A DNA stretch of 64,000 nt from Micromonospora sp. CP22 (GCF_009712475.1 NZ_VCJO01000001.1:62001-126000); one strand, 5' to 3'; counted from the first letter of the stretch, positions 41,904-51,841 are shown. Notes: a model not told the origin generated them from the sequence alone. Made by a program: numbers and translations.

Positions 41904-43103
41904 TCAGCCGCGTACGCCGTCGGTGTTCTCGGTCAGCGTCGCGAGGAACGGCAGCCGGTCGGCGGGCAGGCCGACCGGCTGGCACAGCCACCAGTGGCCG
42001 CCGAGCCCGGCCGGATCGGTCAGCTCGGCCGCCGCCGACGTGCTGGCCAGCGCCCGCAGGTAGCGGGCCGGGTCGCTGGAGGCCAGGCTCAGCGGCGGTC
42101 GTCCGCCGTCGGCCCCGAGCGCGCGCAACGCCTTCCGCTGTGCGGCCAGGACGTACGCACACCGGGCGACCCGCTCACCGGCGGAGGCGACCGAGTCCAT
42201 GGCGACGTGTGCGGTGACGTCGCAGGAGCCGTCCGGTACCGGTGGCACCTGCCGCCCGCCCCGGTAGCCCGTCAACGTCCCGCCGAACGGCCGCTCCTCG
42301 CGCAGATGCCCGTAGTCCACGGTCACCACGAGTCCCCGGTCGACGTGGCCGACCGCGTCCGCCCACGCCTCGTCTCTCGTCCGCCCGATCTCCGCTCTTT
42401 CTGTGGGGGTTTCCGGGCAGCCCGACGTGGCCGGGATCGACCCGTCTCTCTCGGGCTGGGGAGGCCACCAGGTGGTCAGCCAGTCGAGGTCAGCGGGGCT
42501 GATCCGTTCGCCGGTCGTCTCGGCTCCGGTGGTGGGGTCCACGAGGAGATACCGCCAGCCGTCGTCGGCGTGGGTGGCCAGGTCGAGGGGGACGTTGTCG
42601 AGCCACTCGGTGGCCAGCAGCAGGCCGGTGATGGCGGTGGGAATCTCAGCTGTCCAGGTGATCTGGTCGGGAAGGTGCTCGGGACGTGGGGCCAGTTCGA
42701 CGGCGGTGAACCGTACCCGCCGAGCCAGCGGAACCGGCGCGGACGGCGACTGGTCGAGGACGCCGGGCGGACGCGCGGCGGCTGTGGTGGTCCCGGCTGC
42801 CGGGGAGCCCGCCCGCGCAGGGATCAAGCCTGACCGCCCGGAGCGGGCGGGCTCCCCGGCAACCCCCACGGCGAGAGCACCCAGCAGCTCACCCCGTCCC
42901 GCCCCCACGTCCACCACATGGAACGGCTCAGGAAAGTCCAGGGCGGCGTCCAGATGGTGGATCAGCCGGAGCAGCGCCGAGGCGAAGATCGGCGAGGCGT
43001 GCACGCTGGTGCGGAAGTGGGCCGCCGGACCCGCGCCGGAGACGAAGAAGCCCTCGGGCCCGTAGAGCGCCTGACGCATCGCGTCCCGCCAGCGCATCGA
43101 CAT
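41904..43103 (-). CDS. MidA/NDUFAF7-type SAM-dependent methyltransferase
   Basis: 399 residues. The MidA family (COG1565) includes human NDUFAF7, which methylates an arginine of NDUFS2, the NuoD homologue. Features: [13 protein letters not shown] at the N-terminus, SAM motif [50 protein letters not shown], and [12 protein letters not shown]. The ATG at 43103 has AGGAGG about 5 nt upstream. Between VGAGRG and VELAP the protein is some 35 residues longer than expected; this insert contains a 64-bp palindromic repeat (42798-42861). It is the upstream partner of nuoD. Confidence 0.85.
   Translation of the reverse strand: MSMRWRDAMRQALYGPEGFFVSGAGPAAHFRTSVHASPIFASALLRLIHHLDAALDFPEPFHVVDVGAGRGELLGALAVGVAGEPARSGRSGLIPARAGSPAAGTTTAAARPPGVLDQSPSAPVPLARRVRFTAVELAPRPEHLPDQITWTAEIPTAITGLLLATEWLDNVPLDLATHADDGWRYLLVDPTTGAETTGERISPADLDWLTTWWPPQPERDGSIPATSGCPETPTERAEIGRTRDEAWADAVGHVDRGLVVTVDYGHLREERPFGGTLTGYRGGRQVPPVPDGSCDVTAHVAMDSVASAGERVARCAYVLAAQRKALRALGADGGRPPLSLASSDPARYLRALASTSAAAELTDPAGLGGHWWLCQPVGLPADRLPFLATLTENTDGVRG
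42798..42861. repeat. Palindromic repeat copy 1, inside the MidA-type gene
   Basis: Perfect 19-bp arms TGCCGGGGAGCCCGCCCGC (42798-42816) and its complement (42843-42861) flank a 26-nt loop. In minus orientation the loop holds TCAGGCTTGATCCCTGCGC, shared with copy 2 at 50007-50075. It encodes about residues 81-102 of the methyltransferase. Confidence 0.8.
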
Positions 43104-43214
43104 AGGGCCCTCCTCACACCGCCGGTGAACGATTTCACACCTTCTTGTTTCGGATCGGCGTCAGCGACGCATACTTGCCCCGACCGGTACCCGCCTCGAG
43201 GACTGGATCGTGAC

Positions 43215-44177
43215 ATGAGCGCACCGCTGCGCACCCACTCGGCCGCCCGTGGGCGGCCCGCGACCGCGACATCGTCCCAGGTCGCCTTCCCGAGCGTGCT
43301 CACCGTCGGCATCATCGGCGCCGGACGGGTGGGTGCCACCCTGGGCGCCGCGTTGGCTGCCGCCGGTCACCGGGTGGTAGCCGCCAGCGGTGCCTCCGGC
43401 GCCTCCCAGGCGCGCCTGGCGCTGCTCCTGCCGACGGTCTCCCGCCGCTCGGTCGTCGAGGTCGCGCGAGCTGCCACCGACCTGCTGCTGATCACTGTGC
43501 CGGACGACGCGCTGGCCGGGGTGGTGGCCGACCTGACGGCGGACGGCGCACTGCGTCCCGGTCAGGTGGTCGCGCACACGTCCGGAGCACACGGTTTGGC
43601 GGTGCTGGCCCCGGTCGGCACGGCCGGTGCCCGTCCGCTGGCGCTGCATCCCGCGATGACCTTCGCCGGTACGCCCGACGACCTCGGTCGGCTGCCCGGC
43701 GTCTCGTACGGGGTGACCGCGCCGGCCGAGCTGCGCCCGCTGGCCGCCCGCCTGGTGGTCGATCTCGGTGGGGTGCCCGAGTGGATCGTCGAGGCGGACC
43801 GGCCGCTGTATCACGCGGCGTTGGCGCACGGCGCGAACCACCTGGTGACCCTGGTCAACGAGGCGGCTGACTGGTTGCGCGACGCCGGGGTGGGTCAGCC
43901 CGAGAAGGTGCTCGCCCCGCTGCTGCGTGCCGCGCTGGAGAACGCGCTGCGCCTCGGCGACGAGGCGTTGACCGGCCCGGTCTCGCGCGGTGACGCGGGG
44001 ACGGTGCGGCGGCACCTGGCCCGACTAGCCGCCACCGCGCCCGACTCGGTCGAGCCCTACCTCGTCCTGGCTCGGCGTACCGCCGAACGGGCCGTCGCGT
44101 CCGGTCGGCTGCGTCCGGCCGACGCGACGGCGCTGCTCGGCGTCCTGGACGGGTACGGAAGTCAGGTGGCGGCGTGA
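43215..44177 (+). CDS. Rossmann-like and DUF2520 domain protein
   Basis: 320 residues. N-terminal NAD(P)-binding Rossmann fold ([23 protein letters not shown]) and C-terminal DUF2520 domain ([23 protein letters not shown] ... [10 protein letters not shown]). The family looks like ketopantoate reductase or prephenate dehydrogenase relatives and regularly precedes panC in actinobacteria, so a link to pantothenate synthesis is likely but unproven. The ATG at 43215 is used; the GTGA at its end overlaps a possible panC start. Divergent from the methyltransferase gene. Confidence 0.88.
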   Translation: MSAPLRTHSAARGRPATATSSQVAFPSVLTVGIIGAGRVGATLGAALAAAGHRVVAASGASGASQARLALLLPTVSRRSVVEVARAATDLLLITVPDDALAGVVADLTADGALRPGQVVAHTSGAHGLAVLAPVGTAGARPLALHPAMTFAGTPDDLGRLPGVSYGVTAPAELRPLAARLVVDLGGVPEWIVEADRPLYHAALAHGANHLVTLVNEAADWLRDAGVGQPEKVLAPLLRAALENALRLGDEALTGPVSRGDAGTVRRHLARLAATAPDSVEPYLVLARRTAERAVASGRLRPADATALLGVLDGYGSQVAA

Positions 44178-44194
44178 CCGTCGGGGGAGGGCAG

Positions 44195-45064
44195 ATGCCG
44201 AACGAGGTGGATCACGTGACGGAGTTGGTGCACACCCGCGCCGATCTGGCCAGGGCGCGAGCCGCCCGCACCGGAACGGTGGGGGTGGTGATGACCATGG
44301 GGGCGCTGCACGAGGGGCACGAGGCCCTCCTGCGGGAGGCCCGGTCGCGCGCCGACCACGTGATCGTGACGATCTTCGTGAATCCGCTCCAGTTCGGGCC
44401 GAACGAGGACTTCGACCGCTATCCGCGTACCCTTGAATCTGATCTTGAGATTTGTCGGCGGGCCGGCGCGGACCTGGTCTTCGCGCCGTCCGTGGCGGAG
44501 ATGTACCCCGGCGGTGAGCCGGCGGTGCGGGTCAATCCCGGGTCGCTCGGCGAGGACCTGGAAGGACTGAGCCGTCCGGGGTTCTTCCACGGCGTGCTCA
44601 CCGTGGTGCTGAAGCTGCTCCAGCTCACCCGGGCCGATCTGACCTTCTTCGGTGAGAAGGACTACCAGCAGCTGACCCTGGTCCGGCGGATGTGCCGGGA
44701 CCTGGACGTCCCGGTCGAGGTGATCGGGGTGCCCACCGTACGGGAGCCGGATGGTCTGGCCCTGTCCAGCCGCAACCGCTACCTCTCACCGGCTGAGCGG
44801 AAGGTGGCGCTGAGCCTGTCCCGGGCGCTGCGGGCCGGTGCGGAGGCCGCCTCGGCCGGACGCGATGCCGCCGCGGTGCTGACCGCGGCGCACGCCGCCT
44901 TCGGCACCGGCGAATCGGGAGCGCGGCTGGACTACCTGGTGCTCACCGATCCGGACCTGGAGCCCGGGCCGGTCCGAGGTCCCGCCCGGCTGCTCGTGGC
45001 GGCCTGGGTGGGCGACACCCGGCTGATCGACAACGCCCCGATCCTGCTCGACCCGGCTCGCTGA
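44195..45064 (+). CDS. panC: Pantothenate synthetase
   Basis: 289 residues. Condenses pantoate and beta-alanine with ATP. Motifs: [16 protein letters not shown] with the HIGH-like signature, [45 protein letters not shown] and [11 protein letters not shown]. The ATG at 44195 has GGGGGAGG 4 nt upstream; a GTG at 44174 overlaps the previous stop and would add seven residues. Followed by panD. Confidence 0.95.
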   Translation: MPNEVDHVTELVHTRADLARARAARTGTVGVVMTMGALHEGHEALLREARSRADHVIVTIFVNPLQFGPNEDFDRYPRTLESDLEICRRAGADLVFAPSVAEMYPGGEPAVRVNPGSLGEDLEGLSRPGFFHGVLTVVLKLLQLTRADLTFFGEKDYQQLTLVRRMCRDLDVPVEVIGVPTVREPDGLALSSRNRYLSPAERKVALSLSRALRAGAEAASAGRDAAAVLTAAHAAFGTGESGARLDYLVLTDPDLEPGPVRGPARLLVAAWVGDTRLIDNAPILLDPAR

Positions 45065-45090
45065 CCACCAACCCCGCGAAAGGCATCCCG

Positions 45091-45510
45091 ATGTTCCGCA
45101 CGATGCTCAAGTCCAAGATCCACCGGGCCACGGTGACCCAGGCGGACCTGCACTACGTCGGTTCGGTGACCGTCGACGAGGACCTGCTCGACGCCGCCGA
45201 CCTGCTGCCGGGTGAGCAGGTGGCGATCGTCGACATTACCAACGGCGCCCGGCTGGAGACGTACGTCATCCCGGGGCAGCGGGGCAGCGGCGTGATCGGC
45301 ATCAACGGCGCCGCCGCCCGCCTGGTCCAGCCGGGCGATCTGATCATCCTGATCGCGTACGGGCAGATGGACGACGCCGAGGCCCGCGCGTACCGCCCTC
45401 GGGTGGTGCATGTGGACGCGGACAACCGGGTCGTCGACCTCGATGCCGATCCGGCCACCGCCGCGCCCGGCACCGCCGGTGCACCGGTGCCCAACCCGCT
45501 GTCGGTGTAG
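45091..45510 (+). CDS. panD: Aspartate 1-decarboxylase
   Basis: 139 residues. Pyruvoyl enzyme that makes beta-alanine from aspartate for PanC. The self-cleavage site Gly24-Ser25 lies in HYVGSVTVD. Other hallmarks are [32 protein letters not shown] and [18 protein letters not shown] lies 7 nt before the ATG. The last ~25 residues are a Pro/Ala-rich extension. Confidence 0.96.
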   Translation: MFRTMLKSKIHRATVTQADLHYVGSVTVDEDLLDAADLLPGEQVAIVDITNGARLETYVIPGQRGSGVIGINGAAARLVQPGDLIILIAYGQMDDAEARAYRPRVVHVDADNRVVDLDADPATAAPGTAGAPVPNPLSV

Positions 45511-45595
45511 CTCCGGACGCCAGACGTCGTCGGCGTGTCCCTACCGGCGACACCTCCCACCGGTCACGACGATCATGCCGTGATTCCGGTCTGTC

Positions 45596-45621
45596 ACCAG
45601 AAGGTCATTTCTGGTTACCCT
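45596..45621 (+). promoter_or_regulatory. Promoter with 7-bp inverted repeat before septum-formation lipoprotein gene
   Basis: ACCAGAA (45596-45602) and TTCTGGT (45609-45615) are inverted copies with a 6-bp spacer, directly followed by TACCCT (45616-45621), a good -10. The repeat occupies the -35/-10 spacer, where a bound regulator would control initiation. Confidence 0.45.
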
Positions 45622-45666
45622 GAAGGCGCCGTCGGGGGACGGCCGCTGACTGGGGGAGGCGGCGCC

Positions 45667-46563
45667 ATGCCACGTGCGACGAGAGCCCTGGTCGCGACCT
45701 TCATGGTGGCAGCGCTGCTGGCCGGCTGTGGGTCGACCGGAGGGCTGGATGGCGACCTGGTCGACGACTGGGCCGCACTGCCGCCACCCGGGCCGTTCAC
45801 CCCGGCCGCCGGAGTCTGTCACGAGGCCGACTTCGCCCAGGTGGTGTCGGTCGGGGCGTACGCGCCGGTGGACTGCGCCGAACCGCACCGGGTGGAGACG
45901 GTGCACGTGGGCGCCTTTCCCGCCGAGCGGAGCGCACCACCACCCACCGGCTCGGCGGAACTGCGTACCGCCTTCGCCGAGTGCGACAACCGGGCCAACG
46001 GCTACGTGGGCGACAACTGGCGGGCCGGGCGGCTGCGGTTGGCGGTCGCGGTACCGTCCGAGCCGGGCTGGGCGGCCGGCTCCCGCTGGTACCGCTGCGA
46101 CCTGATGGAGGTCGACACGGTGGACGCGGGTGCCAAGGTCGTGGTGCGTACCGGGTCGCTGCGCGACGTGCTCCGGACGGCTTCGGCGCTGCGCCTGAGC
46201 TGCCACCAGACACGTACCAACAGCAACGGTGTGGTGCAGTCCCTGGTTCCGGTGGCGTGCGCCGAGCGCCACGACGCCGAGTTCGCCGGTGTCTGGCCGG
46301 CACCGGAGGGCCCGTACCCGACGCGAAACGCCCATTGGGCCCCCTTCTACGCCGGGTGCCGCTCGGTGCTGGCCCGCTTCGCCGGCCTGCCGGACGACAC
46401 CGACCTGGTCTTCCGCACCGATGTGGTGGTGCGTCCGCCCAGCGCCGGTCGGTGGCGGGTGGGTGACCGGGGGATCCGCTGCTATCTGTGGCTCAGCAAC
46501 CGCCAGGTGACCGGGACGCTCAAGGGCGCCGGTCCGGACGGACTCCCGCTCCGGACGAAGTAG
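45667..46563 (+). CDS. Septum formation family lipoprotein
   Basis: 298 residues with a lipobox signal (MPRATRALVATFMVAALLAGC). Two related Cys-containing halves follow: GVCHEADFAQVV ... PVDCAEPHRVETVHVGAF and LSCHQTRTNSNG ... PVACAERHDAEFAGVW, the pattern of the septum-formation/DUF4190-associated family. It is exported and lipid anchored. GGGGGAGG precedes the ATG by 8 nt. Exact function unknown; the family name comes from distant members. Confidence 0.78.
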   Translation: MPRATRALVATFMVAALLAGCGSTGGLDGDLVDDWAALPPPGPFTPAAGVCHEADFAQVVSVGAYAPVDCAEPHRVETVHVGAFPAERSAPPPTGSAELRTAFAECDNRANGYVGDNWRAGRLRLAVAVPSEPGWAAGSRWYRCDLMEVDTVDAGAKVVVRTGSLRDVLRTASALRLSCHQTRTNSNGVVQSLVPVACAERHDAEFAGVWPAPEGPYPTRNAHWAPFYAGCRSVLARFAGLPDDTDLVFRTDVVVRPPSAGRWRVGDRGIRCYLWLSNRQVTGTLKGAGPDGLPLRTK

Positions 46564-46612
46564 CCGGAACCACTCGTCCCGCCCCCGCCGCCCGGGGCGA
46601 AAGGCATTCGGG

Positions 46613-48319
46613 TTGACTGTGGGCATGGACCTACCGACCGTCGGCCTGCCGGCGCTGCCGAGCCGGCTGGCCGCCCCAGAGCCGGGCTGGGTGGAGACCA
46701 CCGACGTGATCGTGGTCGGCTCCGGGGTGGCCGGGCTGACCGCCGCCCTACATCTTCGTGAGGCGGGCCTGCACGTCACCGTGGTCACCAAGGTCGACAT
46801 CGACGAGGGCTCGACCAGATGGGCGCAGGGCGGTATCGCCGCCGTGCTCGACCCGGCCGACACCCCGGCCATGCACGCCTCCGACACCGAGATCGCCGGT
46901 GTGGGCCTGTGTGACCCGGCGGCGGTCCGCGTGCTGGTGGAGGAGGGGCCGACCCGGCTGCGGGAACTGATGCGCCTCGGTGCCGAGTTCGACCGCAACG
47001 ACGACGGCTCGTTGATGCTGACCCGGGAAGGCGGGCACCGGACCGACCGCATCGTGCACGCGGGCGGCGACGCGACGGGCGCGGAGGTGCAGCGGGCGCT
47101 GCACGAGGCGGTCCGGCGCGACCCATGGATCAGGCTCGTCGAGCACGCGCTGGTGCTGGACCTGCTCCGGGCCCCCGGCGACGGTCCGGGTGGGCTCGGT
47201 GCCGCGTGCGGGATCACGCTGCACGTCCTCGGTGAGGGCAGCGAGGACGGCGTCGGCGCCCTGCTGGCCCGCGCGGTCGTGCTGGCCACCGGCGGGATGG
47301 GGCAGATCTTCGCGGCCACCACCAACCCGGCGGTCTCCACCGGCGACGGGGTCGCCCTGGCCCTGCGGGCCGGTGCGGCGGTCACCGACGTCGAGTTCGT
47401 GCAGTTCCACCCGACCGCGCTGATCGTTCCCGAGCACGCTCGGGTGCCCGGCGCCGGCCACGCCCAGCAGCCGCTGGTCTCCGAGGCGCTGCGGGGCGAG
47501 GGCGCGCACCTGGTGGACGCCGACGGGAAGCGCTTCATGCTCGGCCAGCACGAACTGGCCGAGCTGGCGCCACGGGACGTGGTCGCCAAGGGCATCCACC
47601 GGGTGCTGCTGGCCACCGGTGACGACCATGTCCACCTCGACGCCCGCCATCTCGGCGGTGACTTCCTGGCCCGACGGTTCCCCACGATCGTGGCGTCGTG
47701 CCTGGCCATCGGCGTCGACCCGGGCACCGACCTGATCCCGGTGGCGCCGGCCGCGCACTACGCCTCCGGTGGGGTCCGCACCGACCGGCGCGGTCGGACC
47801 TCCATTCCCGGCCTGTACGCCTGCGGCGAGGTCGCCTGCACCGGCGTGCACGGCGCCAACCGGCTGGCCAGCAACTCGCTGCTGGAAGGGCTGGTCTTCT
47901 CCCGGCGGATCGCCGACGACATCGCCTCCGGTTTGCCCGAGCAGGCACGCCCGGCGGACACCGGGGTGTGGCGGGGCGAGGGTGGGTGGGTGCTACCGGC
48001 CGCGACGACGCCGGTGTTGCAGCGGGCGATGACCCGCGGTGCCGGGGTGCTCCGCTCGGCCGCGACGCTCACCACGACCGCCGCCGACCTGGTCGAGTTG
48101 GGCGGTGCTCGCGGTACCCCGCGCACCGCCGACTGGGAGGCGACGAACCTGCTGACGGTGGCCGCCACGCTGGTCGCTGCGGCGTACGCCCGGCAGGAAA
48201 CCCGGGGCTGCCACTGGCGGGAGGACTTTCCGACGGCCGACGAGCGGTGGCTCGGTCACCTGGTCGGCGCGGTCGACGGACAGGGACGGTTGACCACCCG
48301 GTGGGAGGAGACGCGATGA
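46613..48319 (+). CDS. nadB: L-aspartate oxidase
   Basis: About 568 residues. FAD enzyme that oxidises aspartate to iminoaspartate, the first step of de novo NAD synthesis. Motifs: VIVVGSGVAGLTAALHL (FAD), STRWAQGGIAAVLD, TEIAGVGLCD, REGGHRTDRIVHAGGDATG and GVHGANRLASNSLLEGLVF. TTG at 46613 has AAAGG 8 nt upstream, the same arrangement as panD; an ATG at 46625 is an alternative start. Its stop overlaps the nadC ATG. No nadA is visible in the window. Confidence 0.94.
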   Translation: MTVGMDLPTVGLPALPSRLAAPEPGWVETTDVIVVGSGVAGLTAALHLREAGLHVTVVTKVDIDEGSTRWAQGGIAAVLDPADTPAMHASDTEIAGVGLCDPAAVRVLVEEGPTRLRELMRLGAEFDRNDDGSLMLTREGGHRTDRIVHAGGDATGAEVQRALHEAVRRDPWIRLVEHALVLDLLRAPGDGPGGLGAACGITLHVLGEGSEDGVGALLARAVVLATGGMGQIFAATTNPAVSTGDGVALALRAGAAVTDVEFVQFHPTALIVPEHARVPGAGHAQQPLVSEALRGEGAHLVDADGKRFMLGQHELAELAPRDVVAKGIHRVLLATGDDHVHLDARHLGGDFLARRFPTIVASCLAIGVDPGTDLIPVAPAAHYASGGVRTDRRGRTSIPGLYACGEVACTGVHGANRLASNSLLEGLVFSRRIADDIASGLPEQARPADTGVWRGEGGWVLPAATTPVLQRAMTRGAGVLRSAATLTTTAADLVELGGARGTPRTADWEATNLLTVAATLVAAAYARQETRGCHWREDFPTADERWLGHLVGAVDGQGRLTTRWEETR

Positions 48320-49212
48320 CCGGCGAGACGGAACGGATGTTGCGCGCGGCCGGGCTGGACCCGGACCAGGTGCGCCGGATCATCGAGAACGCGCTCGTGG
48401 AGGACCTCGGCCCGGACGGCCTCGACGTGACGAGCGTCGCCACCATCCCGGCGACGCAGACGGACAACGCCGACGTGGTGGCCCGCGCCGACGGCGTGGT
48501 GGCCGGACTGGCCGTCGCCGCCGCCGTGTTCGAGTTGACCGCCGAGGTCACCAGGGCCGGGCGTACCGTCGACGTCACGCTGGTGGCACAGGACGGCGAG
48601 CGGGTGGCGCGCGGGGATGTGCTGGCCACGGTCACCGGCCCCACCCGGGTGCTGCTCACCGCCGAACGGACCGCCCTCAACCTGCTCTGCCGGATGTCCG
48701 GGGTGGCCACCCACACCCGGGCCTGGGCCGACGCGTTGGCCGGTAGCAAGGCGATGGTGTTGGACACCCGCAAGACCACGCCCGGGCTGCGTGCCCTGGA
48801 GAAGTACGCGGTCCGTGCCGGTGGCGGCACCAACAAGCGGATGGGCCTGCACGACGTCGCGATGGTCAAGGACAACCACAAGTTCGCGGCGGGTGGCGTC
48901 GCCGCCGCCTACCGCCGGGTCCGGGAAGCGTTCCCGGACGTGCCGGTGCAGGTGGAGGTGGACACCCTCGCCGAAGCGGTGGAAGCGGTCGAGGCCGGGG
49001 CGGACTTCCTGCTGCTGGACAACATGCCGCCGACGGTGCTCGCCGAGGTGGTCGCCGCCGTCGGTGATCGGGCCGAGCTGGAGGCGACCGGTGGGCTGAC
49101 CATCGCCGACGCGGCGGCGGTGGGCGCGACCGGCGTCGACTTCCTCTCCGTCGGCGCGCTCACCCACTCCTCACCGATCCTGGACATCGCCCTGGACCTG
49201 CGCACCGACTGA
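48316..49212 (+). CDS. nadC: Quinolinate phosphoribosyltransferase (carboxylating)
   Basis: 298 residues. Converts quinolinate and PRPP to nicotinate mononucleotide. Motifs: EDLGPDGLDVTS, RTALNLLCRMSGVAT, LDTRKTTPGLRALEKYAV with RAGGGTNKRMGLHD, VKDNH, and EATGGLT. The ATG overlaps the nadB stop (ATGA), so the two are coupled. The frame is open upstream only as a shadow of nadB. Confidence 0.95.
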   Translation: MTGETERMLRAAGLDPDQVRRIIENALVEDLGPDGLDVTSVATIPATQTDNADVVARADGVVAGLAVAAAVFELTAEVTRAGRTVDVTLVAQDGERVARGDVLATVTGPTRVLLTAERTALNLLCRMSGVATHTRAWADALAGSKAMVLDTRKTTPGLRALEKYAVRAGGGTNKRMGLHDVAMVKDNHKFAAGGVAAAYRRVREAFPDVPVQVEVDTLAEAVEAVEAGADFLLLDNMPPTVLAEVVAAVGDRAELEATGGLTIADAAAVGATGVDFLSVGALTHSSPILDIALDLRTD

Positions 49213-49219
49213 ACCCGTC

Positions 49220-49225
49220 TAGGCT
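49220..49225 (+). promoter_or_regulatory. Leaderless -10 of coaX
   Basis: TAGGCT ends 6 nt before the GTG at 49232; there is no Shine-Dalgarno sequence. Confidence 0.5.
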
Positions 49226-49231
49226 GCGTGC

Positions 49232-49990
49232 GTGCTGCTCTGCATCGACATCGGGAACACCAACACCGTGCTGGCGACCTTCGACGGCGACAAGCTGGTG
49301 CACTCCTGGCGGATCAAGACCGACGCCCGTTCGACCGCCGACGAGCTGGGTCTGATGTTCCGGGGACTGCTCGCCGGTGACGCCGTCGAGATCACCGGCG
49401 TGGCCGCCTGCTCGACGGTTCCGGCGGCCCTGCGCTCCCTGCGGACCATGCTCACCCGCTACTACGGCGAGCTGCCGAGCGTCATCGTCGAGCCCGGCGT
49501 ACGCACCGGGGTGCAACTGGCCATCGACAACCCGAAGGAGGTCGGCGCGGACCGGGTGGTCAACACGCTGGCCGCGTACACCCTCTACGGCGGCCCCTCG
49601 ATCGTCGTCGACTTCGGCACCACCACCAACTTCGACGTGATCAGCGGGCGGGGTGAGTTCCTCGGTGGCGCGTTCGCCCCCGGCATCGAGATCTCCTTCG
49701 ACGCGCTCGCCGCCCGCGCCGCCCAGCTCCGCAAGGTCGAGGCGACCCGACCCCGCTCGGTCATCGGCAAGAACACCGTCGAATGCCTCCAGGCGGGCCT
49801 CTACTTCGGGTTCGCTGGCCAGGTGGACCGGATCGTGGAGCGGATGGCTGCCGAGATGGGCGAGCTGAAGGCGGTGATCGCCACCGGTGGGCTGGCCTCG
49901 CTGGTGCTCAACGAGTGCCGGACCATCACGCACCACGAACCGATGATCACGTTGATCGGGCTGCGCATGGTCTACGAGCGAAACCTCTGA
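49232..49990 (+). CDS. coaX: Type III pantothenate kinase
   Basis: 252 residues. Phosphorylates pantothenate, the first step from pantothenate to CoA. ASKHA features: LLCIDIGNTNTVLATFDG (phosphate 1), GADRVVNTLAAY, VVDFGTTTNFDVIS and FLGGAFAPGIEIS, and VIATGGLASLV. The nearby panC and panD supply its substrate. It follows nadC by 19 bp but has its own leaderless-type promoter. Confidence 0.95.
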   Translation: MLLCIDIGNTNTVLATFDGDKLVHSWRIKTDARSTADELGLMFRGLLAGDAVEITGVAACSTVPAALRSLRTMLTRYYGELPSVIVEPGVRTGVQLAIDNPKEVGADRVVNTLAAYTLYGGPSIVVDFGTTTNFDVISGRGEFLGGAFAPGIEISFDALAARAAQLRKVEATRPRSVIGKNTVECLQAGLYFGFAGQVDRIVERMAAEMGELKAVIATGGLASLVLNECRTITHHEPMITLIGLRMVYERNL

Positions 49991-50006
49991 TTCTGTTGCG
50001 GTTGGG

Positions 50007-50075
50007 GGTTCCGGCGACCCGACCGGCTCCGGGCTATCAGGCTTGATCCCTGCGCCGGTCGGGCTGCCCGGAACC
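50007..50075. repeat. Palindromic repeat copy 2, coaX-lysS intergenic
   Basis: GGTTCCGGCGACCCGACCGG (50007-50026) pairs imperfectly with 50055-50075. The loop contains TCAGGCTTGATCCCTGCGC, identical to copy 1 (minus orientation) over 19 nt, and GCTCCGGGC just before it. The rest of this 275-bp intergenic stretch holds no supported gene. Confidence 0.75.
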
Positions 50076-50265
50076 TTCGGCGGCCAGCGCCATCCGTTCC
50101 TTGGGCTTCTGTGAAGCTTCTTTGCGAGTGGAGCGTGCGGGGGCGGCGCCGGGCCTGCTGGGTGGGGTGGGTCATGGGGGTGGGTTATCCGGTAACGGGG
50201 GTTCGGGGGCTTGAGTACGCTCTGGGCTTGACCCCGTCTGAATTCTCCCGCCGAGGAAGCGTGCC

Positions 50266-51774
50266 GTGACCCAGCAGAGCCCCGTGCCAGTCGACCCCGC
50301 CGACGACCTTCCCGAGCAGATGAAGGTCCGCCGGGAGAAGCGGGACCGGATGCTCGCCGACGGTGTGCAGCCCTATCCGATCGGCTACCCGCGTACCGAC
50401 TCGCTGCGTCAGCTGCGCGAGCGCTACGCGGATCTGCCCACCGACACCGCCACCGGCGACCGGGTCTCGGTCACCGGCCGGGTGATCTTCGTACGGAACA
50501 CCGGCAAGCTCTGCTTCGCCACCTTGCGCGACGGCGACGGCACCGAGTTGCAGGCCATGCTGTCGCTGGACCGGGTCGGCGCGGAGCGCCTGGAGGACTG
50601 GAAGCGTCTGGTGGATCTCGGTGACCACGTGGGGGTCACCGGTGAGGTGATCACCAGCCGCCGGGGTGAGTTGTCGGTGCTGGCCGAGGAGTGGGCGGTC
50701 ACTGCCAAGGCGCTGCGGCCACTTCCGGTGGCACACAAGCCGCTCAGCGAGGAGGCCCGGGTCCGGCAGCGCTATGTCGACCTGATCGTCCGCCCGCAGG
50801 CGCGGCAGATGGTGCGTACCCGGGCGGCGGCGTTGCGCAGTCTGCGCGATTCGCTGCACGCCGAGGGCTACCTGGAGGTGGAGACGCCGATGTTGCAGTT
50901 GCTCCATGGGGGCGCTGCGGCTCGGCCTTTCGTGACCCACAGCAATGCGCTCAACACCGATCTGTATCTCCGAATCGCTCCGGAACTGTTTCTGAAGCGT
51001 GCCGTCGTCGGTGGCGTCGAGCGGGTCTTCGAGATCAACCGCAACTTCCGTAATGAGGGCATCGACTCCTCGCACTCACCCGAGTTCGCCATGCTGGAGG
51101 CGTACGAGGCGTACGGCGACTACAACACGATGGCGGAGTTGACCCGTAATCTCGTCCAGCAGGCGGCGATCGCGGTCTCCGGATCGACGGTGGTCACTCA
51201 CGCTGACGGGCGGGAGTTCGACCTCGGCGGTGAGTGGCGTTCGGTCACTCTCTTCGGTGTCCTTTCCGAGGCGCTCGGAGAGGAGGTCACGGTCCACACC
51301 GAGCGCGCTCGGCTGGTCGAGTACGCGGACAAGGTGGGCATGTCCGTCGACCCCAAGTGGGGGCCGGGCAAGCTGGCCGAGGAACTCTTCGAGGAGTTGG
51401 TGGTACCCGGCCTGGAGGCACCCACCTTCGTTCGGGATTACCCCGAGGAGACCAGTCCGTTGACGCGGTCCCACCGCAGCGAGCCGGGCCTGGCCGAGAA
51501 GTGGGACCTGTACGTGCTCGGCTTCGAGCTGGGCACCGCGTACTCCGAGCTGGTCGACCCGGTGGTGCAGCGGGAGCGGCTGGTGGCCCAGGCGCAACTG
51601 GCCGCCCGGGGCGACGACGAGGCGATGCGACTGGACGAGGACTTTCTCCGGGCCATGGAGTACGGAATGCCACCGTCCGGTGGCATGGGAATGGGAATCG
51701 ACCGCCTCCTGATGGCGCTGACCGGCCTCGGAATTCGGGAAACCATCCTCTTCCCCTTGGTCCGCCCGGAGTAG
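50266..51774 (+). CDS. lysS: Lysyl-tRNA synthetase, class II
   Basis: 502 residues. N-terminal OB-fold anticodon-binding domain ([20 protein letters not shown]) and class II catalytic core with motif 1 around [10 protein letters not shown], motif 2 [20 protein letters not shown] and motif 3 [19 protein letters not shown] start with GAGGA about 8 nt upstream. Charges tRNA-Lys. Typically found between coaX and lsr2 in actinobacteria, as here. Confidence 0.96.
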   Translation: MTQQSPVPVDPADDLPEQMKVRREKRDRMLADGVQPYPIGYPRTDSLRQLRERYADLPTDTATGDRVSVTGRVIFVRNTGKLCFATLRDGDGTELQAMLSLDRVGAERLEDWKRLVDLGDHVGVTGEVITSRRGELSVLAEEWAVTAKALRPLPVAHKPLSEEARVRQRYVDLIVRPQARQMVRTRAAALRSLRDSLHAEGYLEVETPMLQLLHGGAAARPFVTHSNALNTDLYLRIAPELFLKRAVVGGVERVFEINRNFRNEGIDSSHSPEFAMLEAYEAYGDYNTMAELTRNLVQQAAIAVSGSTVVTHADGREFDLGGEWRSVTLFGVLSEALGEEVTVHTERARLVEYADKVGMSVDPKWGPGKLAEELFEELVVPGLEAPTFVRDYPEETSPLTRSHRSEPGLAEKWDLYVLGFELGTAYSELVDPVVQRERLVAQAQLAARGDDEAMRLDEDFLRAMEYGMPPSGGMGMGIDRLLMALTGLGIRETILFPLVRPE

Positions 51775-51810
51775 TCGTACGGAAACTTTCCGGCTCCTTA
51801 CCGCATCCTA

Positions 51811-51841
51811 TTGACGCGACAAGCATCAGGCGGGTTATTGT
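51811..51841 (+). promoter_or_regulatory. Candidate lsr2 promoter
   Basis: TTGACG (51811-51816) and TATTGT (51836-51841) are separated by 19 bp in an AT-rich stretch upstream of lsr2. The spacing is slightly long for a housekeeping promoter. Confidence 0.45.

Noticed and set aside
49972..50175. 67-codon minus-strand frame between coaX and lysS
   Set aside because: It overlaps the coaX end and the palindromic repeat, has Arg/Gln-rich non-protein-like composition and no ribosome site.
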